From CAYNVS01 sp964400725 (GTDB lineage: Bacteria; Myxococcota_A; SURF-8; CAYNVS01): a stretch of DNA of 64,000 nt. Of the stretch, positions 25,851 to 34,317 are shown piece after piece. Positions within the stretch are counted from its first letter, which is position 1, and the number at the start of each line of letters is the position of its first letter. The translations under genes were made by a program, and so were the position numbers. The DNA lies in the NCBI GenBank assembly GCA_964400725.1, contig CAYNVS010000008.1, forward strand, positions 1-64,000, in the 5' to 3' direction. The notes under the pieces were generated by a model. That model was given only the letters and a program-made list of their open reading frames with translations, ran no database searches and was not told the origin of the DNA.

Positions 25851-27011
25851 CTACCTGTCTATATCGGGAATGACAAAGTCAAGGGTTGACATTATCGCGA
25901 CTAGATCGGCGACTCTGTAACCGACCGCGAGTTTCGTTAAAATTTGCAAATTGCGGAAACACGGAGTCCGCAGATTAATGCGGTACGGCACGTCGGTTCC
26001 GTCGGACGCTATAAATATTCCAAGTTCGCCGCGCGACGTCTCGATGCAGTCGTAGTAGTACCCCTTAGGCACCTTAACCTTGGCGTTCTGCTTCAAAACG
26101 TAGTGCGGCCCTTCGGGGATATTGTCGATAAGCTGCTCGATAATCCGCAAAGACTGACGCATCTCCTCGATGCGGACGTAATATCTGTCCCATGTGTCGC
26201 CGACCGTTCCTACCGCGACGTCGAAATCGACCTTGTCGTAAACGCCGTAATGACCCAGCTTGCGCAAATCGTACGGGATGCCGCTGCCGCGTATTACCGG
26301 GCCGGTCGCGCCGTAGGCTATCGCGTCTTCCTTTGATAAAACGCCTATGCCGCGGGTTCGCTCCTGAATTATGTAGTTTCCGCTCACAAGGTCGTCGTAT
26401 TCGTCTATCATCGGACGGAAATATTTAACGAACTCCTTTACACGTTTTACGAAATTCGGGTGTATGTCGAACATCACGCCGCCGGGAATAATGTAGTTGA
26501 GCGTAAGGCGCGCGCCCATCGTCTCCTCGAAGACGTCGCACAGCGTCTCTCTGTCGCGAAATGCGTAAAGGAACGCCGTAAGCGCGCCCAAGTCCATCGC
26601 CATGACTCCCCACCAAAGCTGATGGCTCTGAATGCGCTGCAACTCGGCCATAATAGTTCGGATAGTCTCGATGCGCTCGTTCGTCTCGATTCCAGCGGCT
26701 TTTTCGACCGCTTTGGCTAAACACCAGTCGTTCATGTGCGCCGAGAGATAGTCGATTCTGTCGGTCATGGTAGTAAACTGGTGATATGTCTGATGCTCGC
26801 CGATTTTTTCGACGCCTCTGTGAACGTATCCGGGAACCGGAATAATCTCGCGCACCGTTTCGCCGTCCATGCGGACGACGAGACGCAGAACTCCGTGCGT
26901 AGCCGGATGCTGCGGCCCCGTGTTGACGAAGTATTCCTCGGTTTGCAGCGGGCTGTTGGGAGACAGCGGCGGCGTTATTCTCTCTTCGAGAGTGCTGATT
27001 TTGACCGTCAT
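25851..27011 (-). CDS. nuoD: NADH-quinone oxidoreductase (complex I) subunit D
   Basis: 386 residues, a [NiFe]-hydrogenase-large-subunit relative without metal Cys. Seen: NTGPQHPATHGVLRLVV with the quinone-binding His, GYVHRGVEKIGE, and the closing ATMSTLDFVIPDIDR-type end (here IMSTLDFVIPDIDR). It forms the quinone pocket with NuoB. It is separate from nuoC, not fused as in E. coli. Confidence 0.97.
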   Translation of the reverse strand: MTVKISTLEERITPPLSPNSPLQTEEYFVNTGPQHPATHGVLRLVVRMDGETVREIIPVPGYVHRGVEKIGEHQTYHQFTTMTDRIDYLSAHMNDWCLAKAVEKAAGIETNERIETIRTIMAELQRIQSHQLWWGVMAMDLGALTAFLYAFRDRETLCDVFEETMGARLTLNYIIPGGVMFDIHPNFVKRVKEFVKYFRPMIDEYDDLVSGNYIIQERTRGIGVLSKEDAIAYGATGPVIRGSGIPYDLRKLGHYGVYDKVDFDVAVGTVGDTWDRYYVRIEEMRQSLRIIEQLIDNIPEGPHYVLKQNAKVKVPKGYYYDCIETSRGELGIFIASDGTDVPYRINLRTPCFRNLQILTKLAVGYRVADLVAIMSTLDFVIPDIDR

Positions 27012-27041
27012 ATTTATTTACTTTCCGATTTAATAAAACGG

Positions 27042-27497
27042 TTAGCGTTTAAGAATGAAGTCGTCTTCGTAATCCTTGCGCAGCGGCCATCCGACTTGAT
27101 CGTCCTCCATAAAGAGGCGGCGCAGGTCGGGGTGGTCGTCGTACAGGACGCCGAAGAAGTCGAACGCTTCGCGCTCCATTAGCTCGGCGTTCGTATAAAG
27201 TCCGCTTATCGTGGGAACCACCGGATTATTCCTATCGAGCCTGCAAACGACCATCGCCCGCTCCATCGTTTTGAACGAAACGACGACGTAAACGGCGTCA
27301 ATCGCTTTTTCGTTGGGGTAATCCACCGCGGTGTGATTTAGAAGATACTCGAATCCTTCTTCGCGCAGCCGTTTCATTACGGCCAACAGCGCGGACGGCG
27401 CAACCGTTATGGCCGTCATATTAGTCTCTTCGCGCCGGGCTGCGGAAGCGTCGATTTTCAACAGTTCCGCCAACAGCGTTTCGTTAATGTTAGCCAT
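27042..27497 (-). CDS. nuoC: NADH-quinone oxidoreductase (complex I) subunit C
   Basis: 151 residues, a 30-kDa-subunit type. Family signature NAELMEREAFDFFGVLYDDH then P-D-L-R-R-L-F-M near the C-terminus. It is a structural protein in the peripheral arm. Located between nuoB and nuoD in the canonical order. Confidence 0.94.
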   Translation of the reverse strand: MANINETLLAELLKIDASAARREETNMTAITVAPSALLAVMKRLREEGFEYLLNHTAVDYPNEKAIDAVYVVVSFKTMERAMVVCRLDRNNPVVPTISGLYTNAELMEREAFDFFGVLYDDHPDLRRLFMEDDQVGWPLRKDYEDDFILKR

Positions 27498-27515
27498 CTT
27501 TTAAACCTGCCGATT

Positions 27516-28151
27516 TCAGCCTTTTTTATTGACGTTGTAAGTCGCGTTTTGCAGCAGCAGCTCTTCCATTTCCTTTAATATATCCTCGCGTGTTATTCCC
27601 GGAGGAAGAACCGCCGTTACCGGCTTTACGCGCCGTCCCGGATGTTTGATAGTCTCGCCTTCGCGAATCAGCTTCTGCAAAGTCATCATGCCGTAAAGCA
27701 TCCCTTCGGGACGCGGCGGGCAGCCGGGGACGTAAACGTCAACGGGAAGAAGGTTGTCCGCGCCGCGCACGACCGAGTAAGACCAGTGCTTGAACGGACC
27801 GCCCGTTATGTTGCACGAGCCGACCGCTACGACGTACCTCGGCTCCGCCATCTGCTCGTAAAGACGCATGAGAACCTTGCCCATCTTTCTGTTAATCGTT
27901 CCCGCGATTAATAGAAGATCGGCCTGACGAGGCGAACCGCGGCTGACTTCAAAGCCGAAACGCGACCAGTCGTGGCGGCTGGCGCCGGTGCACATCATCG
28001 CGTCGATGCCGCAGCAGCTCGTCGCGAACCACAACGGCCAAATGCTGTTGGAGCGCGCCCACGCGATTACCGCGTCGAAGCTGGTAATCGCGAACCCGCC
28101 TCCGGGAACGCCCTGCGCGATTCCGGGAAATTTCTCGGTGATTATACCCAT
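27516..28151 (-). CDS. nuoB: NADH-quinone oxidoreductase (complex I) subunit B, cluster N2
   Basis: 211 residues. Cluster N2 ligands are all visible: the tandem Cys pair in WFATSCCGIDAMMC, GSCNITGG and VPGCPPRPEGMLYGMM. N2 passes electrons to quinone. Overlaps the stop of nuoA by 10 bp. Confidence 0.97.
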   Translation of the reverse strand: MGIITEKFPGIAQGVPGGGFAITSFDAVIAWARSNSIWPLWFATSCCGIDAMMCTGASRHDWSRFGFEVSRGSPRQADLLLIAGTINRKMGKVLMRLYEQMAEPRYVVAVGSCNITGGPFKHWSYSVVRGADNLLPVDVYVPGCPPRPEGMLYGMMTLQKLIREGETIKHPGRRVKPVTAVLPPGITREDILKEMEELLLQNATYNVNKKG

Positions 28152-28501
28152 TCAAGGGCTCCTTTCTTCCATGCGTAAGCGAGGCCGAGTATAAGCACGG
28201 CGACGAATATTCCCGCCTCGACCAGAGCCATTGCTCCGACCTGTCTGAAGGCGACCGCCCATGGGTAAAGAAACGCGGCCTCGACGTCGAACGCGAGAAA
28301 CAGCAGGCCGAATAGATAGTACCCAACGTTGTATTGAACCCACGCAGGGCCGAAAGTTTCGACTCCGCACTCGTACGGAAGCCCTTTTACTCCGCCCGGA
28401 TTATTGGGCGCGAGCAAATGAACGATGATTAGTCCGCCCGCTACGAAAACTACCGTGAGAATGAAAAAGAGAAGTATGTAAAAATATTCCATGCCAAACA
28501 C
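28142..28501 (-). CDS. nuoA: NADH-quinone oxidoreductase (complex I) subunit A
   Basis: 119 residues, three membrane segments. Markers are LPYECGVETFGPA with the conserved Cys loop, and FDVEAAFLYPWAV with its acidic residues in the second helix. First gene of the operon; a promoter lies 56-84 bp upstream of its ATG. Confidence 0.96.
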   Translation of the reverse strand: MFGMEYFYILLFFILTVVFVAGGLIIVHLLAPNNPGGVKGLPYECGVETFGPAWVQYNVGYYLFGLLFLAFDVEAAFLYPWAVAFRQVGAMALVEAGIFVAVLILGLAYAWKKGALEWV

Positions 28502-28556
28502 CCGTTACAATAGATAGACAAGAAAACGGTTTAAAGAACGAATGCAGCCGCTTTAT

Positions 28557-28585
28557 TTTGTACTTCTTTTATCGAGTGGAGTCAA
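28557..28585 (-). promoter_or_regulatory. Sigma70-type promoter of the nuo operon
   Basis: On the minus strand TTGACT (28585-28580), exactly 17 bp, TACAAA (28562-28557), giving a 5' leader of about 50 nt before nuoA. It is the only good candidate in the gap between comEC and nuoA. Confidence 0.62.
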
Positions 28586-28676
28586 CGCCTTATGATTAAC
28601 GCTATGCGTCATTATTGATAAATTTAAAACAAACTACAATTTTCTACAAAAAACATTTCTATTCAAATTAGTAATA

Positions 28677-31001
28677 TCAAAGAGTTGAACAATTAATAGA
28701 CCCTTTATCGATGAGGCACGATACCGCCCCTCCTTCGGACGGAATAAAAGTTGGAAAACGCGCCGAAGCGCGGCATTTTTCAACGCGATAAATCGAATTT
28801 ATGCCAACGCTTACAATTAGTTGCGTTTTAATCGAGCGTAGAGTAGAGCATTCCGGCGAACCGGTAATTTCTACCAGCTTATAATCGTTGTACAAATTAT
28901 TGTTAGCAATCTTCTCGCCTGCATTCTGCTGGGCGTATCCCGCAAAGGCTATTTTCTCGCCGTTTACGTCCAACTCGTAAAGCGAAAACGCGTCGTTTTT
29001 TTCCACCGCCGTTATTGTTGCACTTCCGGTTATTACAAGCTCTTCCCCCGCGGCGAACGAAAACGCGTCAACCGGCTTCGGCAGTTCCAGCCTCGCTTCT
29101 CCTTCCTCGCGAACGGCGCGCTTTTTCTCGGACAAAAGAATCCAAACCGACGGCGTTTCAAGCCCCAGCTTAAAGAGGCTCTTGCGCAGCATTTCGCCTG
29201 TAAAACCAAAGTCCGCGCCGTCGATTAAAACCGTTTTGCCGCCGGGGAAACCCAAAACAGCGGCACGGCCGTAACCGGCGTTAAAAAAAACAACGCGCGG
29301 TTTGTCGGGAACGGGATAAGGCCGCAGCGCCGCAAACGCCAGCGCGGCGCAAAGAGCCCCCGCCGCCGCCGACTTCCAAGCGCTGAACTTGTATCGCCAT
29401 AAAATAAAGGCCAGCGCGACTCCCTCCGCGGCGCAGGCCAAAGCCGTAACGACGCCGGGAGAAGCGGTAAAATTCAAAGTCTCGCCCAAAACGCTTTGAA
29501 TCTGCGTCTCAAACTCCAGCGAAGCCGCAAGCGGCGCGGCTATAAGAGACAGCCCCGGCAGATTGAAAACCGCCGTCAGAGCGGCTGCGAAAGAGAGCGG
29601 AACGACGGCCATAGTAACCAGCGGAACGACGATAACGTTCGCGACCAATCCGGCCGCGGTGAAGTTGCAAAAAGCGTAAAGAATTATCGGCGCGGTGGAA
29701 ACGAAACCGACTAGCGAAACCCACAACAAATCGTAAAAATACTTTGCCGCCGCGTTGAGCAAAACTCCGGCCTTGCCGACGCTTTCGCCGAAGTCGAATC
29801 TCCGCCAAAGGTTTTCCATGACCGGAGCGGCTAACAGCAGGCAGCCGACGGCCGCAAACGTGAGTTGAAAAGAAACGTCGTATATCGCCGACGGCGAGAC
29901 GAGCAAAATAAATAACGCCGACCACGAAAGCGTCGCGAACGATGATGCTTCGCGTCCTACCGTTCTCGCCGCGATAAAGAACGTAATCATAATCGCGCTG
30001 CGCAAGGCGGGGGGTTCGCCGCCCGCAATAAGCGCGAAACCCCACACGCTCGCAAGAGTGAAAACGCCCGTCAGTCTGCCGCGCCCCGCCCGATAATTAA
30101 TTCGCTGCGCAAAAAGCAGCGGCAGCTTGAAAAGAAAAAAGAGCCAAATCGCTATTATGCCTAGGTTTAAGCCGGAAATGGCTATTACGTGCGCGGTTCC
30201 GGATTTGCGGAAATTTTCGCTCGTCTTCTCGTCCATATAACTGCGGTCGCCCAGCGACATAGCGAGCGCCAAACCGTAAACGCGCGCCGGAAAATAATTT
30301 TTCATTTTTATCGCCGCAAGTTCCCTGACGCGCATAAGAGCGGCTTCCGCGGAAAAAGGAGCGGACGATTCAGCGGCGTTTAGCCGCGTAATCGAGTCTT
30401 TCGCCCGAACCGAGAGAATTCCCGACACGCCGCGCCGGTTAAGATAACCTTCCCAATCCAGCGAGCCGGGATTTTTGCCCGGCGAGGGAAGCGCGAGGCG
30501 TCCTTCGATTTTTAAAAAATCTCCGGGCAAAACGCCTTCCATCTTAGAGCCGTCCCGAAGCCTTACTCTTACGATTCCGTCGAACGGCAGCCTGCGTCCG
30601 CTATCATTAATAGCAATAGAGCTCGTCTTTGCCTCAAAAGCGTACGAGTCGTCCGTCCGCTTATTCCAACGCGTCAATACCGCCTCTACTTCCGCGTCGG
30701 CGCCAAGCGTCAAACCGGCTATTTCATCGGGAAGTTTCGGCGTGGATTTTGCCGCCGCAGCCGACGCCGCCAAGCCGAAAAACGCCCAAAAAATTAAAAA
30801 CGCTAGCGCGGCGGGCAGCCTTTTGCCCAGAGTTTTAAAAGACGCCGAAGCGGTCAGCGCCGCGGCCGACAAGGCGAACGGAAGAAGCGACGAGTCGAAA
30901 AGATAAGGAGAAACGACTAAGCCGCAAACGTAGGCGAAAAGCCATACATGAATTTTGTAATAGCCGTAATACGCCCAGGCGTTTTTTGCGTTGACGTACA
31001 T
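28677..31001 (-). CDS. comEC: ComEC/Rec2-type DNA uptake channel with reduced metallo-beta-lactamase domain
   Basis: 774 residues. N-terminal membrane segments and an OB-like DUF4131 region (~100-215, DGIVRVRLRDG...LPGDFLKIEGRL), then the Competence domain with the family hallmark SGTAHVIAISGLNLGIIA (~270) and GEPPALRSAIMITFF, about eight further membrane segments, and a soluble tail (~575-774). ComEC forms the inner-membrane channel for single-stranded DNA uptake. The tail starts like the metallo-beta-lactamase domain (VVFFNAGYGRAAVLGFPGG, VLIDGADF) but has no H-x-H-x-D-H, so it is unlikely to be a nuclease. Downstream of the hpf terminator. Confidence 0.88.
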   Translation of the reverse strand: MYVNAKNAWAYYGYYKIHVWLFAYVCGLVVSPYLFDSSLLPFALSAAALTASASFKTLGKRLPAALAFLIFWAFFGLAASAAAAKSTPKLPDEIAGLTLGADAEVEAVLTRWNKRTDDSYAFEAKTSSIAINDSGRRLPFDGIVRVRLRDGSKMEGVLPGDFLKIEGRLALPSPGKNPGSLDWEGYLNRRGVSGILSVRAKDSITRLNAAESSAPFSAEAALMRVRELAAIKMKNYFPARVYGLALAMSLGDRSYMDEKTSENFRKSGTAHVIAISGLNLGIIAIWLFFLFKLPLLFAQRINYRAGRGRLTGVFTLASVWGFALIAGGEPPALRSAIMITFFIAARTVGREASSFATLSWSALFILLVSPSAIYDVSFQLTFAAVGCLLLAAPVMENLWRRFDFGESVGKAGVLLNAAAKYFYDLLWVSLVGFVSTAPIILYAFCNFTAAGLVANVIVVPLVTMAVVPLSFAAALTAVFNLPGLSLIAAPLAASLEFETQIQSVLGETLNFTASPGVVTALACAAEGVALAFILWRYKFSAWKSAAAGALCAALAFAALRPYPVPDKPRVVFFNAGYGRAAVLGFPGGKTVLIDGADFGFTGEMLRKSLFKLGLETPSVWILLSEKKRAVREEGEARLELPKPVDAFSFAAGEELVITGSATITAVEKNDAFSLYELDVNGEKIAFAGYAQQNAGEKIANNNLYNDYKLVEITGSPECSTLRSIKTQLIVSVGINSIYRVEKCRASARFPTFIPSEGGAVSCLIDKGSINCSTL

Positions 31002-31070
31002 CTTTGCCGCTTTTTCGTCTAAGTTCCTCGGTATGCCGTCTCAGGACAAGATATACAGCATTTTTCGCCA

Positions 31071-31102
31071 TTAATAAAGAAAACCCCCCGAAATTCGGGG
31101 GG
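31071..31102 (-). terminator. Rho-independent terminator after the hibernation factor
   Basis: Plus strand 31084-31102 reads C6-GA, AAT loop, TC-G6: an 8-bp GC-rich stem. On the minus strand it is followed by TTTTCTTTATT. It ends the hpf transcript 24 bp behind that gene's stop and separates it from comEC. Confidence 0.88.
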
Positions 31103-31125
31103 CCGCTTACGCAAAAAAACTCGGT

Positions 31126-31452
31126 TTATATTTCGGAGTCTTCCGCCGCGCCCTTTTGCGGGCCGGCGTGATCGACGCGCTTTTCCTTGTCGCGCCTAAG
31201 CTGGCTGATAACTTTATCAACAACTTTATCTATCGAGCTGTAAATGTCTTCGTTGTCGCTTTTTGCGGTAAAATTCTGCCCGTGATAAAAGAAATTTATT
31301 TCCGCGATTTCTCTGACTTTATCCTTTTGAATAATCGTATTCAGCGTCGTGTTGGGGGGCAAAAATTTCTTTAATTTGTTGGTTCTGTCAAGAGCGTAGT
31401 CTTTAATCGAATCCGAAGGCTCCATTCCCTTGAACGTAATGTTTATGTTCAT
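31126..31452 (-). CDS. hpf: Ribosome hibernation promoting factor, short HPF/RaiA type
   Basis: 108 residues from ATG 31452, which has GGAGGAAAG directly upstream; the frame is open to 31572 but the extra 40 residues are unrelated to the family. The body is the S30AE fold: MNINITFKGMEPSDSIKDYA, KLKKFLPPN, AEINFFYHGQNFTAKS, DIYSSIDKVVDKVISQLRR. HPF binds the 30S decoding site and drives ribosomes into inactive dimers in stationary phase. It lacks the ~60-residue C-terminal dimerisation domain of long HPF. Confidence 0.93.
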   Translation of the reverse strand: MNINITFKGMEPSDSIKDYALDRTNKLKKFLPPNTTLNTIIQKDKVREIAEINFFYHGQNFTAKSDNEDIYSSIDKVVDKVISQLRRDKEKRVDHAGPQKGAAEDSEI

Positions 31453-31570
31453 TCTTTCCTCCATGATATTGATTGTGGATTGTCGTTCCGTTTCCGCGTT
31501 AAAACGGCCGATCGGCTCCCGGAAAAGAAAACGTCGCTTATGGTTTTTAACCGCATCTCTTTCTGACTTC

Positions 31571-31598
31571 ATTATGCCATAAATTAAAGGTTATGCAA
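31571..31598 (-). promoter_or_regulatory. Candidate promoter of hpf
   Basis: On the minus strand TTGCAT (31598-31593), 16 bp, CATAAT (31576-31571). It would give a leader of about 110 nt. A TTGACA lies just upstream but has no partner at the right distance. Confidence 0.45.
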
Positions 31599-31659
31599 AA
31601 TTTTACTTTGTCAAACCCTATAATTTTTTTTGATGAATTGCGCCTTCTATGACGCGGTT

Positions 31660-32520
31660 TTATTTCTCGATTCTCAGAGCTTTTTCAAGCTCGGAAAAAA
31701 AAGCCGGGCCCAGCGGTTTTTCAAAGTATTGACGCACGCCGTACGACATCAGCATCTCGAAGTCTCTGCGGTCGGGTCTGGCCGTTATTACGAAGACCGG
31801 CATAGAGCGCGTAGCCTCGTTCTTCCTGCACCAGCCTATCAAATCGACGCCGTTCATGCGCGGCATGACCAAATCCATTATAAGGAGGTCAAAGCGCTGG
31901 CTTTCAAGAACTTTTCTCGCTTCCATTCCGTCCTCGACGATTAAGACGTCAACGTCGTATTTTTGCAGCATATACTCAAGCAAAGCCTGCCACACGGAGT
32001 CGTCTTCCGCGATAAGTATTCGTTTCGGTCGCGGAATAAAGCCGCTTTTCGTCTTCCATTCTCCTTTGTCGTAAATTATTATGACGCGGTTTTTGCCGTC
32101 CTCGCGCTCGTATAAAACCCTGTCCGAATGCGTAAGCATCAAATACCACCCGCGCCCCCGCTCGCGGGTCGCCGATCCCGACGCTTTCGACATGCGAATA
32201 AGCTCGTCGTACGAAGGCGGAGAAAACTCCGGGCCCCGGTCTTCGACGATTATTCTCAGCTCTTCGTCGTCTATTTCAAGGCTCAGCGAAACGGGAGTTT
32301 GGGCGTGATTTACGGAGTTGATAACCGCCTCGTGCGCCGCCGTTTTTATTTTTTTAAGATGCTTGCTGGCCGGATCAATCCATTCCACGCCGATTTGCAC
32401 GCGGAAAAGGAGTTCTTGAATAAAGGCGTAAACGCGGCTTTCGTCGGGAGGTATGCTTCCTATCGAGAAGGAAAGCGAATTGCCGTACGAATCTTGTCCG
32501 CGTTTGGGGAAAAAAGACAT
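31660..32520 (-). CDS. Anti-sigma-type HATPase fused to a response-regulator receiver domain
   Basis: 286 residues with two domains. Residues ~1-150 are an RsbW/SpoIIAB-like ATPase: N box KTAAHEAVINSVNHA, G1 box VEDRGPEF and a G2-like RGRGWYLM. Residues ~165-286 are a receiver domain: ILIAEDDSV (acidic pocket), LLIMDLVMPRMNG with the phosphoacceptor Asp, VITA and FEKPLGP with the conserved Lys. In partner switching the ATPase would bind and phosphorylate the STAS protein encoded 6 bp upstream, or sequester a sigma factor; the receiver could let a histidine kinase gate this. The kinase-then-receiver order is not that of ordinary hybrid kinases, and no DHp helix pair is seen. Confidence 0.85.
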   Translation of the reverse strand: MSFFPKRGQDSYGNSLSFSIGSIPPDESRVYAFIQELLFRVQIGVEWIDPASKHLKKIKTAAHEAVINSVNHAQTPVSLSLEIDDEELRIIVEDRGPEFSPPSYDELIRMSKASGSATRERGRGWYLMLTHSDRVLYEREDGKNRVIIIYDKGEWKTKSGFIPRPKRILIAEDDSVWQALLEYMLQKYDVDVLIVEDGMEARKVLESQRFDLLIMDLVMPRMNGVDLIGWCRKNEATRSMPVFVITARPDRRDFEMLMSYGVRQYFEKPLGPAFFSELEKALRIEK

Positions 32521-32526
32521 AGCGCG

Positions 32527-32889
32527 TTACTTTTTCTTGTTCTTTTCCTGAACGATTAAGCGCGCCGCGCCGATGGTCTGAACCATTGGAAACGCTTTTC
32601 GCAGTCCCGTGATGCGAAGGATGTCTTTCACGTCGTCGGGGGCGTTCAGCAGTATAAGCTCGCCGTCGAACTCTTTTAATTTTTTAAAAATTGAAATAAA
32701 GGCGCCCAAACCGTATGTGTCGATGAACTCGACCTTGCTCAGCTCGAAAATAACGAAACGCTTTTCCGCGTCGATTTCGCCGCCGATTTTTGTCTTTAAC
32801 TCGGTCGCCTTTTCGTCCGTCGCGATTTTGCCGCTAAGTTTGACGAATAATTCTGAGTCGCTTAGATATTGTCTTTCGATTTGCAGCAT
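32527..32889 (-). CDS. STAS-domain anti-anti-sigma factor
   Basis: 120 residues, one STAS domain of SpoIIAA/RsbV type (VKLSGKIA, RFVIFELSKVEFIDTYGLGA). The usual D-S-[S/T]-G motif that bears the phosphorylated residue reads D-T-Y-G, so the acceptor, if any, would be Thr. A basic tail (EKNKKK) ends the protein. It lies between the phosphatase (1 bp gap) and the HATPase-REC protein (6 bp gap), completing a partner-switching cassette. Confidence 0.88.
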   Translation of the reverse strand: MLQIERQYLSDSELFVKLSGKIATDEKATELKTKIGGEIDAEKRFVIFELSKVEFIDTYGLGAFISIFKKLKEFDGELILLNAPDDVKDILRITGLRKAFPMVQTIGAARLIVQEKNKKK

Positions 32890-32890
32890 A

Positions 32891-34267
32891 TCAATCCCCG
32901 TCTTTTCTTTTAATTACCAACAACGTGGCGTCGTCGCCGAACGCGTCGTCGCCCTTCCATTTAGAAGCGTCCGAGGCGATTTCCTGCGCGATTTCGCCGC
33001 TATTTTTTTCTCTGGCCGAAGAGGCCTTTTCTATAAGTCTTTCCGCTCCGTAGCGCGCCCACGAAGCGCTAAAAACGTCCGTGATGCCGTCGGTGTACAT
33101 AATTAAAACGTCGCCCGGCGCCATTTTTCTTTCAATTTTATTGAATTTCGTTTTGCTTGGCATAGGTATTCCGAGCATGGCGTCATCGGTTAAAAGAACC
33201 GAGGCGCGTCCGTTTTTGCGGTCGATGAGCAACGCTCCCGGATTGCCCGCGCTTGACAGCGCTATTTTAGCGGGCGCCCCTTCGGACGCCGAAAAAGAAG
33301 CGATTTGCATCGCTATAAGCGTGTTCGTTTCGTTTAAAAGCGGTTCGAGTTTTGAATCGACGCGCTCTAAAATCGAAGACGGATTTTTAACTTCGTCAAC
33401 GGTTATGATTTCGTTGATAATGCTTTTAAGCGTCGGCACGAAAGTCGCGGCGGCGATGCCGTTTCCCATAACGTCGGCGATTACCGAAAAAAATCTGTCT
33501 TTCGTTTTGAAAAAATCGAAGTAGTCGCCCGACATTCTTTCGCGCCTGTTATGCCAAAAGGCGACGTCGTAGCCGTCGAAGCGTACGGACTCCTTCGGAA
33601 GAATGAGGTTGGAAATTTTTACTGCGTGCGCGAGCTCTCTTTGCAGGCCGTCAATCGAGCTTTTCTGAGCCGTCAGCCTGTCGTCCACAATCGCGAACGA
33701 AAGAGGTTTGGCCAGCATCTCCGCAAAGATTTTACTCGTCGAGGAAAAGCCTTTATGCAGCGGGTCGCGTCTTGAAAAGGAGTCGGCGCCGAGAAAAACC
33801 AGCAGTCCCAGAAGGCGGCCGTCCAGGGCGAGAGGAACCGAAATCATCTCGCCGTATTTTTCAAACAAAGCCGCGGCGCGCTTGAACCGCTCCGACGCGT
33901 GGCTCCAATCGTTGACTACCGCGGGCGAGCCCCATTGCATAAGCTCCTTCAGCGGGGCTTGGTTCAGCGATTCTTCGTCCTCGACGTCTATCCCCGGAAC
34001 GGGAAGCATCGGCACGAGCTTATCCTTCGTTTCGTCCAGCTCGAAGATAAGACTCAAATTGGCGTCAACAACGCGGCATCCGGCGGAAGCGATAATAGAC
34101 GCCATCTGCCTCTTGTCCGTCCGTCCGTCGAGGCTGTCGGTAATAGTTTTTAGCTCCGAAAGTTTCATTTCGAGAGTCGAAAGTTCCGCCACCAGCCGCT
34201 CGTAACTTCTCCCCTTCTCTTCCGACGTCGTCGGAAGCCTGTTTCTGTACTCGAATTGTTTTTTCAT
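32891..34267 (-). CDS. GAF-domain SpoIIE/RsbU-type PP2C phosphatase
   Basis: 458 residues. A coiled-coil start (~20-50), a GAF-like sensory domain (~55-200, MASIIASAGCRVVDANLSLI), a linker helix and a PP2C-type phosphatase (~235-455). Metal-binding positions are present: MSGDYFDF, VIADVMGNGIAAA, IMYTDGITDVF and FGDDATLLVI. It would dephosphorylate the STAS protein encoded just downstream in answer to whatever the GAF domain senses. There is no membrane segment, so the signal is cytoplasmic. Gap to the next gene upstream is 50 bp. Confidence 0.88.
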   Translation of the reverse strand: MKKQFEYRNRLPTTSEEKGRSYERLVAELSTLEMKLSELKTITDSLDGRTDKRQMASIIASAGCRVVDANLSLIFELDETKDKLVPMLPVPGIDVEDEESLNQAPLKELMQWGSPAVVNDWSHASERFKRAAALFEKYGEMISVPLALDGRLLGLLVFLGADSFSRRDPLHKGFSSTSKIFAEMLAKPLSFAIVDDRLTAQKSSIDGLQRELAHAVKISNLILPKESVRFDGYDVAFWHNRRERMSGDYFDFFKTKDRFFSVIADVMGNGIAAATFVPTLKSIINEIITVDEVKNPSSILERVDSKLEPLLNETNTLIAMQIASFSASEGAPAKIALSSAGNPGALLIDRKNGRASVLLTDDAMLGIPMPSKTKFNKIERKMAPGDVLIMYTDGITDVFSASWARYGAERLIEKASSAREKNSGEIAQEIASDASKWKGDDAFGDDATLLVIKRKDGD

Positions 34268-34317
34268 TTTTAAAAAGCGCGGCTTATCGCGTTTGCGCGC
34301 CTCGACCGTAAAAAGCG

